A stretch of DNA of 64,000 nt from Flavobacteriia bacterium (lineage in GTDB: Bacteria; Bacteroidota; Bacteroidia; Flavobacteriales_D; Crocinitomicaceae): contig CANFHU010000001.1 in NCBI GenBank assembly GCA_947446925.1, positions 372,001 through 436,000 on the forward strand, read 5' to 3'. Numbering within the stretch: position 1 is the stretch's first letter; every line of letters starts with the position of its first letter. A model generated the notes under the pieces. It worked only from the letters and a program-made list of their open reading frames with translations, did not search any database and was not told the origin of the DNA. The position numbers and the translations under genes are program-made. Shown piece after piece: positions 38,443-48,633 of the stretch.

Positions 38443-38511
38443 TTCTTCTATAGCCTTATATGGTTTTCCCATTTAATTATTTCTAAATTAGCATCGTTAA
38501 TATTTTAACCG

Positions 38512-39849
38512 ATGAAAACAATACTTCTTTTGGGTGCAGGACTTTCCAGTTCTTCTTTAATTCGCTATTTTTTAGAACATTCTGAAAAATTTGATTGGCA
38601 ACTACGTGTGTGTGACCAAGATTTAGCATTGGTTCAACATAAGTTAAATGGGCATAGACGTGGAGTAGCATTATCGTTCAATGCATTAGATCCAATAGAA
38701 AGACAACCTGAAATTGAAAAAGCAGATTTGGTGATTAGTATGTTACCAGCACGTTTTCACTTAGATGTAGCGAAAGATTGTATTGCACTTAAAACGAATC
38801 TGATTACTCCATCGTATGTTTCGGAGGAAATGAAAGCATTGGATGCAGATGCAAAAGCGGCTGGTATCATCATTATGAATGAAATTGGGGTGGATCCAGG
38901 AATTGACCATATGTCTGCTTCTAAAATCTTAGACGAAATAAGAACACAAACTGCCGAAATACATAGTTTTAAGTCATTTTGTGGTGGTTTAATCGCACCA
39001 AGCAACGATACCAATCCGTGGAATTATAAGTTTACATGGAACCCGCGCAATGTGGTAATCGCTGGACAAGGACCGGCAGCTGCATTTATCGAAGAGAAAG
39101 AATATAAATATATTCCATACAATCGTTTATTTCAACGTCTAGAAACTATTGAAATTGAAGGGTATGGAAAATTTGAAGGGTATGCGAATCGTAATTCACT
39201 TTCGTATAGACCTATCTATCAATTAGATAATATCCCAACTATTTATAGAGGTACTTTACGTAGACCTGGATTTTCCTATGCGTGGAATATTTTTGTGGAG
39301 TTAGGAATGACGGAGGATAGTTACAAATTAGAAAATTCAGAACACTTAACACCACGTAATTTTATCAATGCTTTTCTGCCTTTTCAAGTAGGGGAGTCGG
39401 TAGAAGACAAATTTAAGCGTTTGTTCACGAAAGGGGATGATGAATTATTCCATAAATTTAAGTGGCTTGGTATTTTTGAGAATGAAACACCGATTGGTTT
39501 GAAAAATGCTTCTCCAGCGCAACTATTGGAGAAAATTTTGGTGGAAAAATGGGTTCTGGAAGAAAACGATAAGGATATGTTGGTAATGTACCATGATTTT
39601 GAATACTCGATCAGTGGTACACGACATAAAATTATTTCTTCGATGGTAAATATTGGCGAAAATCAAGTGTTTACCGCCATGAGTAATACGGTAGGCTTAC
39701 CAGTTGCTATTTGTGGAAAAATGATTCTAAACGGAACTTTAACTTTAAAAGGGGTGCAAATACCAGTGATGAAAGAGGTATATGATCCTATTTTATCGGA
39801 ATTAGAAAATTATGGAATCACATTCACAGAAAAACATTCCATTATTTAA
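38512..39849 (+). CDS. saccharopine dehydrogenase family protein
   Basis: ILLLGAGLSSSSLIRYF, DLVISMLPARFHLDVAKDCI, NEIGVDPGIDHMSA. Confidence 0.88.
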   Translation: MKTILLLGAGLSSSSLIRYFLEHSEKFDWQLRVCDQDLALVQHKLNGHRRGVALSFNALDPIERQPEIEKADLVISMLPARFHLDVAKDCIALKTNLITPSYVSEEMKALDADAKAAGIIIMNEIGVDPGIDHMSASKILDEIRTQTAEIHSFKSFCGGLIAPSNDTNPWNYKFTWNPRNVVIAGQGPAAAFIEEKEYKYIPYNRLFQRLETIEIEGYGKFEGYANRNSLSYRPIYQLDNIPTIYRGTLRRPGFSYAWNIFVELGMTEDSYKLENSEHLTPRNFINAFLPFQVGESVEDKFKRLFTKGDDELFHKFKWLGIFENETPIGLKNASPAQLLEKILVEKWVLEENDKDMLVMYHDFEYSISGTRHKIISSMVNIGENQVFTAMSNTVGLPVAICGKMILNGTLTLKGVQIPVMKEVYDPILSELENYGITFTEKHSII

Positions 39850-39873
39850 TAATATCAATCCATTTTCCCGAAC

Positions 39874-39893
39874 GGTCGCGACGCATCGCGACC
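39874..39893. repeat. near-perfect palindrome
   Basis: GGTCGCGACGCATCGCGACC, one mismatched pair. Confidence 0.7.
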
Positions 39894-39930
39894 CCATTTT
39901 TTTGGAATTAAATTGCAAAAAAATATTTAT

Positions 39931-40299
39931 TTATATCATTTTCATCCCCAAAATCACACCCCCAATTCCCAGCACCACACTTCCAGCCACGTTCGCAAAC
40001 AATAACCCATAATTTCCATTTTCCAACAACTGTAAATTCTCTGCAGCAAATGTTGAGAATGTCGTAAATCCACCACAAAACCCAGTAATCAACAATAATT
40101 TTAATTGTGGATTCCATCCTTCATTTTTCCCGAAGTAACCAATTAATAATCCGATAATTAAACAGCCTAAAAAATTAGTTATGAATGTTGATAATGGAAA
40201 TATTCCCTTAAAATAGTGTTTTCCTACATTTGCCAAAAGATACCGCATCACACTACCAACACCTCCTCCAATTCCAACAAATACAATCGATTTTAGCAT
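39931..40299 (-). CDS. crcB: fluoride efflux transporter CrcB
   Basis: GGGVGSVMRYLLA, FPLSTFITNFLGCLIIGLL, GFCGGFTTFSTFAAE. Confidence 0.92.
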   Translation of the reverse strand: MLKSIVFVGIGGGVGSVMRYLLANVGKHYFKGIFPLSTFITNFLGCLIIGLLIGYFGKNEGWNPQLKLLLITGFCGGFTTFSTFAAENLQLLENGNYGLLFANVAGSVVLGIGGVILGMKMI

Positions 40300-40332
40300 A
40301 TTTCGAAAATTTTTTTCATCATGTATTAGTAC

Positions 40333-40352
40333 GGATAGGGCATGCCCTATCC
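40333..40352. repeat. 20-bp perfect palindrome centred on GGCATGCC
   Basis: GGATAGGGCATGCCCTATCC; same core GATAGGGCATGCCCTATC as the ileS copy. Confidence 0.85.
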
Positions 40353-40390
40353 CTAAACAGCTTCTCTTATCGTCACTTCGTCACTCGTCT

Positions 40391-43258
40391 CTACTTCACT
40401 TTACTCATAATCTCATCGGCTTTCTGATTCGCTTCTTGTTCGATACGTTGCGCTTTATCTTCAGCTGTTTTACGCAATTTAGTTGCTGCAACTTCTGCTA
40501 ATTTCTTTTTGATAGGATTTCCTCCTGCTTCTGCAACTAATGCATCTGCTTGTTTATTTCCTTCAGCACGAACTACATCTGCCGCACGTTTTGCCTCTGC
40601 TTTTACATTGTCCGCTTGTTTTTGAGCGTCTGCAATTAATTGTTGTTTCTTTTTTGTTAAGTCTTCTTTTACTTCGTTGACTTTCTCTGTTACTTTTTGT
40701 TTTACAATCGTTTTAACAGAATCTTTTGCTTGTTTAACAGCATCTTTTAACGAATTTTTTAGGTTCCCTGTTAACTTGCCAATAGACTCTTTCAAATCAA
40801 CGGAAACTATAGGTTTAGTTATTTTACCTGTAATTGTCGCATTTACAGGTATAATAGATGGTAATTCTTGAACTTTTAATTTAATAGGTAAACCATTTAA
40901 TTTTGCAAGTCCATTTTCTATTGTTTTTAGTGCTCCTGCAGGAATTTCCTCCCTAGGAATATTTAATACTAATTTGTAATCTAGTTCTTGTTCAAAAGAG
41001 GTTGATCCAGAAACATCGGTATTAATTTTCCCTAGTTTTACGGTAAATGGTGTTAATGTAATTTTTCCATTGGCAAATTTGAATTTTGCTTTAAAATCAC
41101 GCATTGTTTGAGAGGCTAATTTGGGCATATTTAATTCACTAGACAATTTTGTTAGTGGTTCATATCCAGACACATTGATTTCGTTGGATGAGATATCTCC
41201 ATTTCCAGTCAATGTGCTGTAAACTGGTTCCATCGATGCTTGGAGAATCGTTTTCATCGTAAATGTAGTTGAAATTTTACCTTTCACATATTTTGCGATT
41301 GGTGCTAGTTTTTCAATTGTTACAAAATTCTTCGCTAAATCAGCTACACCAATCTGTTGGATATCATAGCTAAAATTAACACTTGGCTTATGATGATTTT
41401 GCGTATTATAGGTTCCATCTAAACCAACTTTACCACCAAGTACTTGCATGGTTAACTGATTCAACGAAGCAATTTCCTCTTTCATCCCAACTGAACCTTT
41501 TGTATTTTGAATGGTAATCCCATTGTATTTTATGGTTTTTACATCCATGTTTAAGTTGACATCTAAATTGTCAGGAATTAAAAAGGCTTCCGTTGCTTTT
41601 GTTTCCGCTGTATTTGTTGTTTGTTCCGTTGGTGTTGGAGCTGCAGGAGTAGCACTTGTTCCCATTAATGCGTCTAAATCTAAGGTATTACTCGAAAAAT
41701 TGAAATTTCCTTTTAATAGTTCATTTTTAAATACATAGGCTAAATAATTGTCAATTGTACCTTGCATAGCAAAATCACTCGCGCCCATTTTTGCTTGTAA
41801 ATTTTCCAAACGTAAATTTTGTGGTGTAAAATGCAGTTTCATGTCTGCTACTTCAACGGCTGCAGGTAAATCTTTCGATTTGTAAAGAATATCAATTAAT
41901 TCAATAATTCCATCTGCATCAAACGCTTCATATCGTTCTTGTTCGATGGTACTCATGTTTCCTTTCAATGCAATATCTGCAAGTAGTTTCCCTTGGTAGG
42001 ATTCACCTTCAGTCATTGGCATAACTTTTCCTAATGTTGCTAAGTTAATTTTAGCCTTAATTTTAGCTGCAATTGCCGGATCACTCATCGGATTGCGTAG
42101 TTGCATAGACATGTCTATTAGATTACCTGCAAAGTCTGCATGAAATTTTGAAACATCTAATTTCATTTGGTCTAAATTGGAACCTCCAGCAAAACTTGAA
42201 TTAGCATCTATTGCTATGTTTTTAATGGATTGTGGTAAACCGGCATATTGAATGGAAGCATTTTTCACTTGAATACCCGCATCCCAACCTGGCATATTTT
42301 TATCATCCAGCACTCCTTTTACTTTTGCATGCATGGCTAAGGTTCCTTGCGTTAACATGCCTTCGTAACCGGATTGATAGAAGGATGGAATTAAGGATAA
42401 AAAGTCTTTAAATGTAGCTTCTTTTGCATCCAATGTTAAATCCATATTGTCTTTATGTTCCAACATTTCATAGAATCCATCCAACGAAAAATTTAGTGCA
42501 TTTAATTCAAACGTATTTTCTTTAAGCGTGAATTTTGAAGTCTTTTCGGTGAATTCCATTATTAAATTAACTACGAAATTCGTTTTTACTTTTTTCAAGT
42601 AACTCATACCGTCCATTTCATAAGTTAATGCATCCATGGAGGTCGTAGTCTCGAAATCGATCACATCGGCAGTTAAATCTCCTTTACCTACATGGGTTAA
42701 ATTTTGTATGTCTGCGAATAAATCCATGCTTTGATCATCGTAACGAATATTCGCTTCATTGATCTCGTACTTTTGCATGCTCAATTTAAAGCTGGAAGGT
42801 TCAGATTTTTCTTCCGGTGTTTTGATGGAGTCTGGTTTAACGATGTTGTAATTTGCAGTTCCATCCTTCAAAACACGCACATCAAATTTTGGTTTGTTAA
42901 GTACGATTCCTACAATTTCCATTTTGTCACCACCAACGACGCTCCAGAAATTTAGATTTGCCTCAAAACTTTCCATCTCTGCCAATACAACTCCTTTGAA
43001 GTTTTTGTCTGTTCCGGTAACTTTTAGTCCCTCTAACTTCGCTGAAATATGTGGAAACGAACTTAAAAATGTTAGGTCAAAACCTTTTAGTTCAATATCC
43101 GCGAGCAACTGATTTTTCATTTCTTTTTCAACCATACCTTTAAGCTCATCTTTATAGATATAAGGGACAATGATTGCTAATAATAACAGAACTCCAAGCG
43201 AAATTCCTGTCCATTTAAAGATTCTTTTTGCGACACTTTTCTTCACTTTTTCTTCCAT
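40391..43258 (-). CDS. AsmA-family protein
   Basis: 955 aa; N-terminal TM, AsmA-like middle and C-terminal domains, Ala/Lys-rich helical tail. Confidence 0.85.
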   Translation of the reverse strand: MEEKVKKSVAKRIFKWTGISLGVLLLLAIIVPYIYKDELKGMVEKEMKNQLLADIELKGFDLTFLSSFPHISAKLEGLKVTGTDKNFKGVVLAEMESFEANLNFWSVVGGDKMEIVGIVLNKPKFDVRVLKDGTANYNIVKPDSIKTPEEKSEPSSFKLSMQKYEINEANIRYDDQSMDLFADIQNLTHVGKGDLTADVIDFETTTSMDALTYEMDGMSYLKKVKTNFVVNLIMEFTEKTSKFTLKENTFELNALNFSLDGFYEMLEHKDNMDLTLDAKEATFKDFLSLIPSFYQSGYEGMLTQGTLAMHAKVKGVLDDKNMPGWDAGIQVKNASIQYAGLPQSIKNIAIDANSSFAGGSNLDQMKLDVSKFHADFAGNLIDMSMQLRNPMSDPAIAAKIKAKINLATLGKVMPMTEGESYQGKLLADIALKGNMSTIEQERYEAFDADGIIELIDILYKSKDLPAAVEVADMKLHFTPQNLRLENLQAKMGASDFAMQGTIDNYLAYVFKNELLKGNFNFSSNTLDLDALMGTSATPAAPTPTEQTTNTAETKATEAFLIPDNLDVNLNMDVKTIKYNGITIQNTKGSVGMKEEIASLNQLTMQVLGGKVGLDGTYNTQNHHKPSVNFSYDIQQIGVADLAKNFVTIEKLAPIAKYVKGKISTTFTMKTILQASMEPVYSTLTGNGDISSNEINVSGYEPLTKLSSELNMPKLASQTMRDFKAKFKFANGKITLTPFTVKLGKINTDVSGSTSFEQELDYKLVLNIPREEIPAGALKTIENGLAKLNGLPIKLKVQELPSIIPVNATITGKITKPIVSVDLKESIGKLTGNLKNSLKDAVKQAKDSVKTIVKQKVTEKVNEVKEDLTKKKQQLIADAQKQADNVKAEAKRAADVVRAEGNKQADALVAEAGGNPIKKKLAEVAATKLRKTAEDKAQRIEQEANQKADEIMSKVK

Positions 43259-43289
43259 GAGGTGGTTTTTTATTTATGGTAAAGGTAGT

Positions 43290-44108
43290 TTATTTCAATA
43301 ATTTTTTATTCTCAACATTTTGTAAAATATTCATTTGTTGAATTGCAATTTTATTCAACTTAATTAATCTGTCATGTTGAGTTATATTTTCTCCTATCAA
43401 TATTGCATTAATATTTTCTAAATTGCTTAAGCAAATTAATTGATTTATAGTAGCATAATCGCGAATATTACCAGTTATTTTTATGTTTTGCTCCCTCCAT
43501 GTTTTTGCAGTAATGCCAAAAAGAGCCATATTTAATACATCGGCTTCATTTGCATAAATTTTCGATATTTGATGACTTTTAAGTTCTAAAGGAATTAGAT
43601 TTTGTTTTATAGCATCAGTGTGAATATTGTAATTAATTTTTGCTAATTCTCTTTTAACAGACCATCCTATTTGCTTTTGTTCCTCTTCTTTAAGTCTTTG
43701 AAATTCTTTTATTAGATATAATTCAAATTCAACGGATACCCATGAAGCAAATTTAAATGCTATATCTTTTTGTGCGTAAGTACCTCCTCCGGCTCCATTC
43801 TTTGTAATTATTCCAATAGCATTGGTTAATTCGACCCATCGAGATGGACTTAATGTGAATGCATTACTTCCTGCTTCATTATAAAGGGGGTCGAATTCGA
43901 CCCCTTTAAATTTAGAATTATTTAATTTCTCCCATAAACCCAAATATTCTAACGTATTTTTTAATCTCATCCAGTTTTTAACAACATCTTTTGGTTCAAG
44001 TGGATTTTTTTGTTTCGCAATATCTGTAATACTGATGTAATCTAAATTATTAATTGTGAAAGTTTTAATTTCAGTAGTGTTAACTTTTAATGTTTTATTT
44101 TTTATCAT
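43290..44108 (-). CDS. KilA-N domain-containing protein
   Basis: YISITDIAKQKNP...VVKNWMRLKNTLEYLGLWEKLNN, GGTYAQKDIAFKFASWVSVEFELYLIKEFQRL. Confidence 0.88.
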   Translation of the reverse strand: MIKNKTLKVNTTEIKTFTINNLDYISITDIAKQKNPLEPKDVVKNWMRLKNTLEYLGLWEKLNNSKFKGVEFDPLYNEAGSNAFTLSPSRWVELTNAIGIITKNGAGGGTYAQKDIAFKFASWVSVEFELYLIKEFQRLKEEEQKQIGWSVKRELAKINYNIHTDAIKQNLIPLELKSHQISKIYANEADVLNMALFGITAKTWREQNIKITGNIRDYATINQLICLSNLENINAILIGENITQHDRLIKLNKIAIQQMNILQNVENKKLLK

Positions 44109-44362
44109 TTATTATCTCGTTTATGTCTTATTTCACAAGTTAATTTACATTTTATTATTCAGTTGAAAAAGTTATTTTTAAGATTTTGGTCTTTTTATCT
44201 ACTCTTTGCTTATTTAATCTATTTTTAGTTAATATAAATTAACACATTCTTAATTGTTGCAGAATTGCAAATCAAATCCTAAATTTGTTCTACTTCTTTG
44301 TTTTATTTATTAAATTCATAGAAAGAAGTTGTTTATTAATTATTTAAAAAGACAAAAGTTTT

Positions 44363-45523
44363 ATGCCTTTTTACGCGAAACTTGGTAAGTTCCCTTCCAA
44401 ACGTCACATTACGTTTGAAAAACCGGAAGGTGGATATTACTATGAACAGTTGTTTGGTACGGAAGGTTTTCATGGATTCGCATCCTTGTTATACCACGTA
44501 CACAGACCAACACAAGTAAGATCGGTTTCCTCACCGATTGACTTAACACCGATTGCTGCAATCGACAAAAATATCTCTTCCCAAATGTTAAGAGGTTTTG
44601 AAGTTGCTCCAAAAGAGGATTTTCTAGATAGCCGTACGATAGTATTGTTTAATAATGACTTAAACATTGCTCTAGCAGCGCCAAAAAAATCGCTTCGTAC
44701 GTATTTCTATAAAAATGCAGATGCAGATGAAGTAATTTTTATTCATAAAGGTTCCGGAAAACTGCGTACTTTTTTAGGAAATATCGACTTTGAATATGGA
44801 GATTATTTGGTTATTCCAAGAGGAATTATTTATCAAATAGATTTTGATACAGAAGATAACCGTTTATTTATTGTAGAATCTTTTAGTCCAGTAGTCACTC
44901 CAAAAAGATACCGTAATAATTTTGGTCAATTATTAGAGCATTCTCCTTTTTGTGAGCGTGATTTTAAATTGCCTACAGAATTAGAAACGTATGATGAAAA
45001 AGGAAGTTATACCATCAAAATCAAGAAAGAAAATGTACTACACGAAGTAGTATATGCCTCACATCCTTTTGATGTTGTAGGTTGGGATGGTTTCAATTTC
45101 CCATATGCTTTTTCGATTCATAATTTTGAACCGATAACTGGGCGTGTGCATCAACCACCCCCAGTACACCAAACGTTTGAAGCGCATAACTATGTGATTT
45201 GTTCGTTTGTTCCGCGTTTGTATGATTATCATCCACAATCTATTCCTGCGCCTTATAACCACAGTAATATCGATTCAGATGAAGTTCTATACTACGTGGA
45301 TGGAGACTTTATGTCTAGAAATCATGTAGAAAAAGGATATATCTCGCTTCACCCAGGTGGAATTCCTCATGGACCTCACCCAGGTGCGATGGAACGTAGT
45401 ATTGGCCAAAAAGAAACTGCAGAATTAGCAGTGATGGTAGATACATTCAAACCATTAAAAATTACACAAGCTGCAGTAGATATTGCAGATAAAGATTACC
45501 TAACTAGTTGGTTAGAAGACTAA
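44363..45523 (+). CDS. hmgA: homogentisate 1,2-dioxygenase
   Basis: NHSNIDSDEVLYYVDGDF, HPGGIPHGPHPG, GWDGFNFPYAFSIHNFEP. Confidence 0.93.
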   Translation: MPFYAKLGKFPSKRHITFEKPEGGYYYEQLFGTEGFHGFASLLYHVHRPTQVRSVSSPIDLTPIAAIDKNISSQMLRGFEVAPKEDFLDSRTIVLFNNDLNIALAAPKKSLRTYFYKNADADEVIFIHKGSGKLRTFLGNIDFEYGDYLVIPRGIIYQIDFDTEDNRLFIVESFSPVVTPKRYRNNFGQLLEHSPFCERDFKLPTELETYDEKGSYTIKIKKENVLHEVVYASHPFDVVGWDGFNFPYAFSIHNFEPITGRVHQPPPVHQTFEAHNYVICSFVPRLYDYHPQSIPAPYNHSNIDSDEVLYYVDGDFMSRNHVEKGYISLHPGGIPHGPHPGAMERSIGQKETAELAVMVDTFKPLKITQAAVDIADKDYLTSWLED

Positions 45524-45544
45524 ATGACTTAAACAAATTGCTTT

Positions 45545-45634
45545 TTCTTCGTTTAACTGTAAAATTAAACTCCTCATATACTCATGTATACTCCGGATTT
45601 AATTTTTTGTTTGCCTCGAAAAATCTAATTTTTT
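45545..45634. repeat. ~90-bp structured repeat, copy 1 (after hmgA)
   Basis: AAAATTAAACTCCTCATATACTCATGTATACTCCGGATTTAATTTTTTGTTTGCCTCGAAAA core. Confidence 0.75.
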
Positions 45635-45669
45635 AAAGTCACTTATATTAACAATTTAACTAAAAAACA

Positions 45670-46830
45670 ATGAGTAAAGAAATCAAAAACGTAGAATACG
45701 GTTTAGAAAAAATCTTCGAAGGTGCACAAGATTTCCTTCCATTATTAGGAACAGATTACGTAGAGTTTTATGTTGGGAATGCAAAACAAGCGGCACACTT
45801 CTATAAAACTGCTTTCGGTTTTCAATCCTATGCATATGCTGGTTTAGAAACTGGTCTTACGGACCGTGTTTCCTACGTATTGAAACAAGATAAAATTCGT
45901 TTAGTTTTAACTACAGCGTTAACTAGTGATTCTCCAATTGGGGAACACGTAAAAAAACATGGTGACGGGGTGAAAGTTGTTGCTTTGTGGGTGGAAGATG
46001 CTCGTAAAGCATACGAAGAAACAATCAAACGTGGTGCTAGATCGTACCAAGAACCAACAGTTGAAAAAGACGAAAACGGAGAAACAGTTCGCGCAGGTAT
46101 TTATACTTACGGAGAAACGGTACACATGTTCGTAGAACGTAAAAATTATACTGGTTCTTTCTTACCTGGTTTCGTAGAATGGAAATCGGATTATAACCCA
46201 GCACCAGTAGGTTTAAAATTCATTGACCACATGGTTGGAAATGTTGGTTGGGGTGAAATGAATACTTGGGTAAAATGGTACGAAGATGTAATGGGATTCG
46301 TAAACTTCCTTTCATTTGACGATAAACAAATTCACACAGAATATTCTGCGTTAATGAGTAAAGTAATGTCGAACGGTAATGGACGTATTAAATTCCCGAT
46401 TAACGAACCAGCAAAAGGAAACAAACGTTCTCAAATTGAAGAATATTTGGATTTCTATGAAGGTCCAGGGGTACAACACATCGCTGTAGCAACGGATGAT
46501 ATTATCAAAACAGTTGGTGAATTAAGAGCACGTGGAATTGAATTTTTACCACCACCACCACAAGCATATTACGATGAGATTCCTGGACGTTTAGGGGTAC
46601 ACATGGATATGATGAAAGAAGATATCAAAGAACTTCAAAAATTATCCATCCTTGTAGATGCGGATGAAGAAGGATATTTGTTACAAATCTTTACAAAACC
46701 AGTAGAAGATAGACCAACGTTATTCTTTGAAATTATCCAACGTATGGGTGCTAAAGGTTTTGGAGCAGGTAACTTTAAAGCGTTGTTTGAGTCTATCGAA
46801 AGAGAACAAGCAAAAAGAGGAACTCTTTAG
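45670..46830 (+). CDS. hppD: 4-hydroxyphenylpyruvate dioxygenase
   Basis: DYVEFYVGNAKQAAHFYKTAFGFQSYAY, GPGVQHIAVATDDI, FFEIIQRMGAKGFGAGNFKALFESIEREQ. Confidence 0.95.
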   Translation: MSKEIKNVEYGLEKIFEGAQDFLPLLGTDYVEFYVGNAKQAAHFYKTAFGFQSYAYAGLETGLTDRVSYVLKQDKIRLVLTTALTSDSPIGEHVKKHGDGVKVVALWVEDARKAYEETIKRGARSYQEPTVEKDENGETVRAGIYTYGETVHMFVERKNYTGSFLPGFVEWKSDYNPAPVGLKFIDHMVGNVGWGEMNTWVKWYEDVMGFVNFLSFDDKQIHTEYSALMSKVMSNGNGRIKFPINEPAKGNKRSQIEEYLDFYEGPGVQHIAVATDDIIKTVGELRARGIEFLPPPPQAYYDEIPGRLGVHMDMMKEDIKELQKLSILVDADEEGYLLQIFTKPVEDRPTLFFEIIQRMGAKGFGAGNFKALFESIEREQAKRGTL

Positions 46831-46847
46831 GCGAATCTAAAAAATTA

Positions 46848-46937
46848 TTTTCATCGTTCGACTTCAAAATTAATCTCCTCATTTACTGATGTAAACTGCG
46901 GAATTAATTTTTTGTCTGCCTCGAAAATTTAATTTTT
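46848..46937. repeat. ~90-bp structured repeat, copy 2 (after hppD)
   Basis: AAAATTAATCTCCTCATTTACTGATGTAAACTGCGGAATTAATTTTTTGTCTGCCTCGAAAA core. Confidence 0.75.
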
Positions 46938-46961
46938 ATTCTTCACCTATTAAATCATATT

Positions 46962-46991
46962 AAAGGCGATTCGTGAGAGTCGCCTTTTTTT
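46962..46991. terminator. Rho-independent terminator (bidirectional shape)
   Basis: AAAGGCGATTCGTGAGAGTCGCCTTTTTTT. Confidence 0.75.
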
Positions 46992-47004
46992 GTGCTATAA
47001 ATAT

Positions 47005-47253
47005 TTAAATTCCTTTTATTAATTGTTCTAAGGATAATCCTAAAGCGTCTGCAAGTATTGCAATAGTTGCTATATTGGGAGTTACTTTACCACTTTCAAT
47101 TTTATATAAGTACTGTCTGTCTTTACCAACGGCTTCTGCTAATTGTGTTTGAGAAATCTTTCTCTTTGATCTTGCTTGTTTTATTAGGTTACCAATAAAA
47201 ATGGGTGTTTCTTCTTTAAGTTGATTAATACGTTCATCAGACAAGTTTTTCAT
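47005..47253 (-). CDS. XRE-family HTH regulator
   Basis: IKQARSKRKISQTQLAEAVGKDRQYLYKIESGKVTPNIATIAILADALGL. Confidence 0.88.
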   Translation of the reverse strand: MKNLSDERINQLKEETPIFIGNLIKQARSKRKISQTQLAEAVGKDRQYLYKIESGKVTPNIATIAILADALGLSLEQLIKGI

Positions 47254-47276
47254 AAATGAAAATTGCCACTATAGAG

Positions 47277-47288
47277 ACAAATATTTGT
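47277..47288. promoter_or_regulatory. candidate XRE operator palindrome
   Basis: ACAAATATTTGT just upstream of the XRE gene. Confidence 0.3.
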
Positions 47289-47320
47289 AACCTTAAAATA
47301 CTGCATTTAAAAATAATTTT

Positions 47321-47328
47321 TATATTTG
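47321..47328 (+). promoter_or_regulatory. candidate -7 element TATATTTG
   Basis: TAnnTTTG match 63 nt upstream of the T9SS-domain gene. Confidence 0.3.
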
Positions 47329-47391
47329 TTTGTAATCATATAGTACTACATAAATTACAGTTATTTTTTAATTATTTTTTCAAATAAAAGT

Positions 47392-47877
47392 ATGATGGTA
47401 AAAACAGTGGCATTCATTGCAATCGTGTGTTCAGGTACTTCTTATGCGCAAAACTCACTCAATGCAGCAGCAGGAGAAATGAAAGAGAATAATGGAGCAA
47501 TAAGTTATTCATTAGGTCAATTAACTACTAATGTTGTGGTTGGTGCAGGTAAAGAAATTTCATTATCCACAGGAATACAACAAGTCTTTACTATTAGTAA
47601 TTCAACAAATAACCTTAATGAATTAGAAGTTAAGTATCAAATAGTTGTTTTTCCAAATCCAACAAACGAATTATTGATTTTATCGATTGCAAATTTAGAA
47701 AATGAAAATTTTGAATATCAGTTAATGGATATGAATGGAAAGTTAAATGCTAGTTCTAGAATAACTTCAGAACAGACAAAAATTGATATGCTAAAACTTC
47801 CATCTGCAAATTATTGTTTAGACATATATGTGGCAGATAGAAAAGTGAAGTCTTTTAAAATTCTTAAAAACAAATAA
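47392..47877 (+). CDS. T9SS type A sorting domain-containing protein
   Basis: [15 protein letters not shown]...[10 protein letters not shown]...KSFKILKNK. Confidence 0.85.
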   Translation: MMVKTVAFIAIVCSGTSYAQNSLNAAAGEMKENNGAISYSLGQLTTNVVVGAGKEISLSTGIQQVFTISNSTNNLNELEVKYQIVVFPNPTNELLILSIANLENENFEYQLMDMNGKLNASSRITSEQTKIDMLKLPSANYCLDIYVADRKVKSFKILKNK

Positions 47878-47879
47878 AA

Positions 47880-48599
47880 ATGAAGAAAATAATTACTTTA
47901 ATTACACTAACATTCGTAAGTGTCTCTTTGTGGGCGCAAGTGCCTCAAAAAATGAGTTATCAAGCAGTTGTTCGAAATCAAAACAATCAGGTTATTGTTA
48001 ATGGATCTATTGGTTTAAAAATTAGCATTTTACAGTCGAGCGAAAATGGAACTCCTGTTTATATGGAAGAACATAAAACTACATCAAATCAAAATGGAGT
48101 AGTTGACATAATTATTGGTAATGGGAAAATTGTACAAGGAAATTTCGCAACTATTAATTGGGGAACAGGTGTTTATTATTTAAAAACAGAAGTGGATCTC
48201 TATGGAAATGGATTCTATTTATTTTCTGGAGTTACACAATTATTAAGTGTACCATATGCTTTGTATGCTGCTAATTCTGCTAATGCACAACAAGGGCCAA
48301 AAGGAGATAAGGGTGAGATTGGACCACAAGGTATAACAGGTCCGAAAGGAGATACAGGACCGCAAGGTATTCAAGGACCACAAGGTGATAAAGGTATTCA
48401 AGGCCCACAAGGAGGCAAAGGCGACCAAGGCCCACAAGGAGAAAAAGGTGCACCAGGAACGGCACCTATTGGAAATGTTAAGGGTCAATTAATTTATTGG
48501 GATGGGACAAATTGGGTAGTACTACAACCTGGATATCAAGGACAATCTTTAACAATTTGTGATGGTGTTCCAACTTGGTGTTTACAAGGTTGTCCATGA
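47880..48599 (+). CDS. collagen-like secreted protein
   Basis: Signal peptide plus [34 protein letters not shown] Gly-X-Y repeats. Confidence 0.85.
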   Translation: MKKIITLITLTFVSVSLWAQVPQKMSYQAVVRNQNNQVIVNGSIGLKISILQSSENGTPVYMEEHKTTSNQNGVVDIIIGNGKIVQGNFATINWGTGVYYLKTEVDLYGNGFYLFSGVTQLLSVPYALYAANSANAQQGPKGDKGEIGPQGITGPKGDTGPQGIQGPQGDKGIQGPQGGKGDQGPQGEKGAPGTAPIGNVKGQLIYWDGTNWVVLQPGYQGQSLTICDGVPTWCLQGCP

Positions 48600-48633
48600 T
48601 TTACGTTTACTATTCACTACTTAAATTTTTAAA

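Noticed and set aside
39931-40299. Fluoride riboswitch upstream of crcB
   Set aside because: I could not identify the conserved riboswitch pseudoknot by eye upstream of 40299; only the GGCATGCC palindrome is there.
40230-40427. 65-aa ORF containing RIGHALSLNS
   Set aside because: Antisense to crcB at one end and created by reading through the palindrome; treated as evidence for the repeat, not a gene.
43887-43904. GGGGTCGAATTCGACCCC palindrome inside the KilA-N gene
   Set aside because: It encodes GVEFDP, which I believe fits the normal KilA-N family sequence in this stretch (FKGVEFD..NEAG), so an insertion is not needed to explain it.
48243-48488. Antisense ORFs in the collagen-like tract
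   Set aside because: Open frames arise from the repetitive Gly-X-Y codons.
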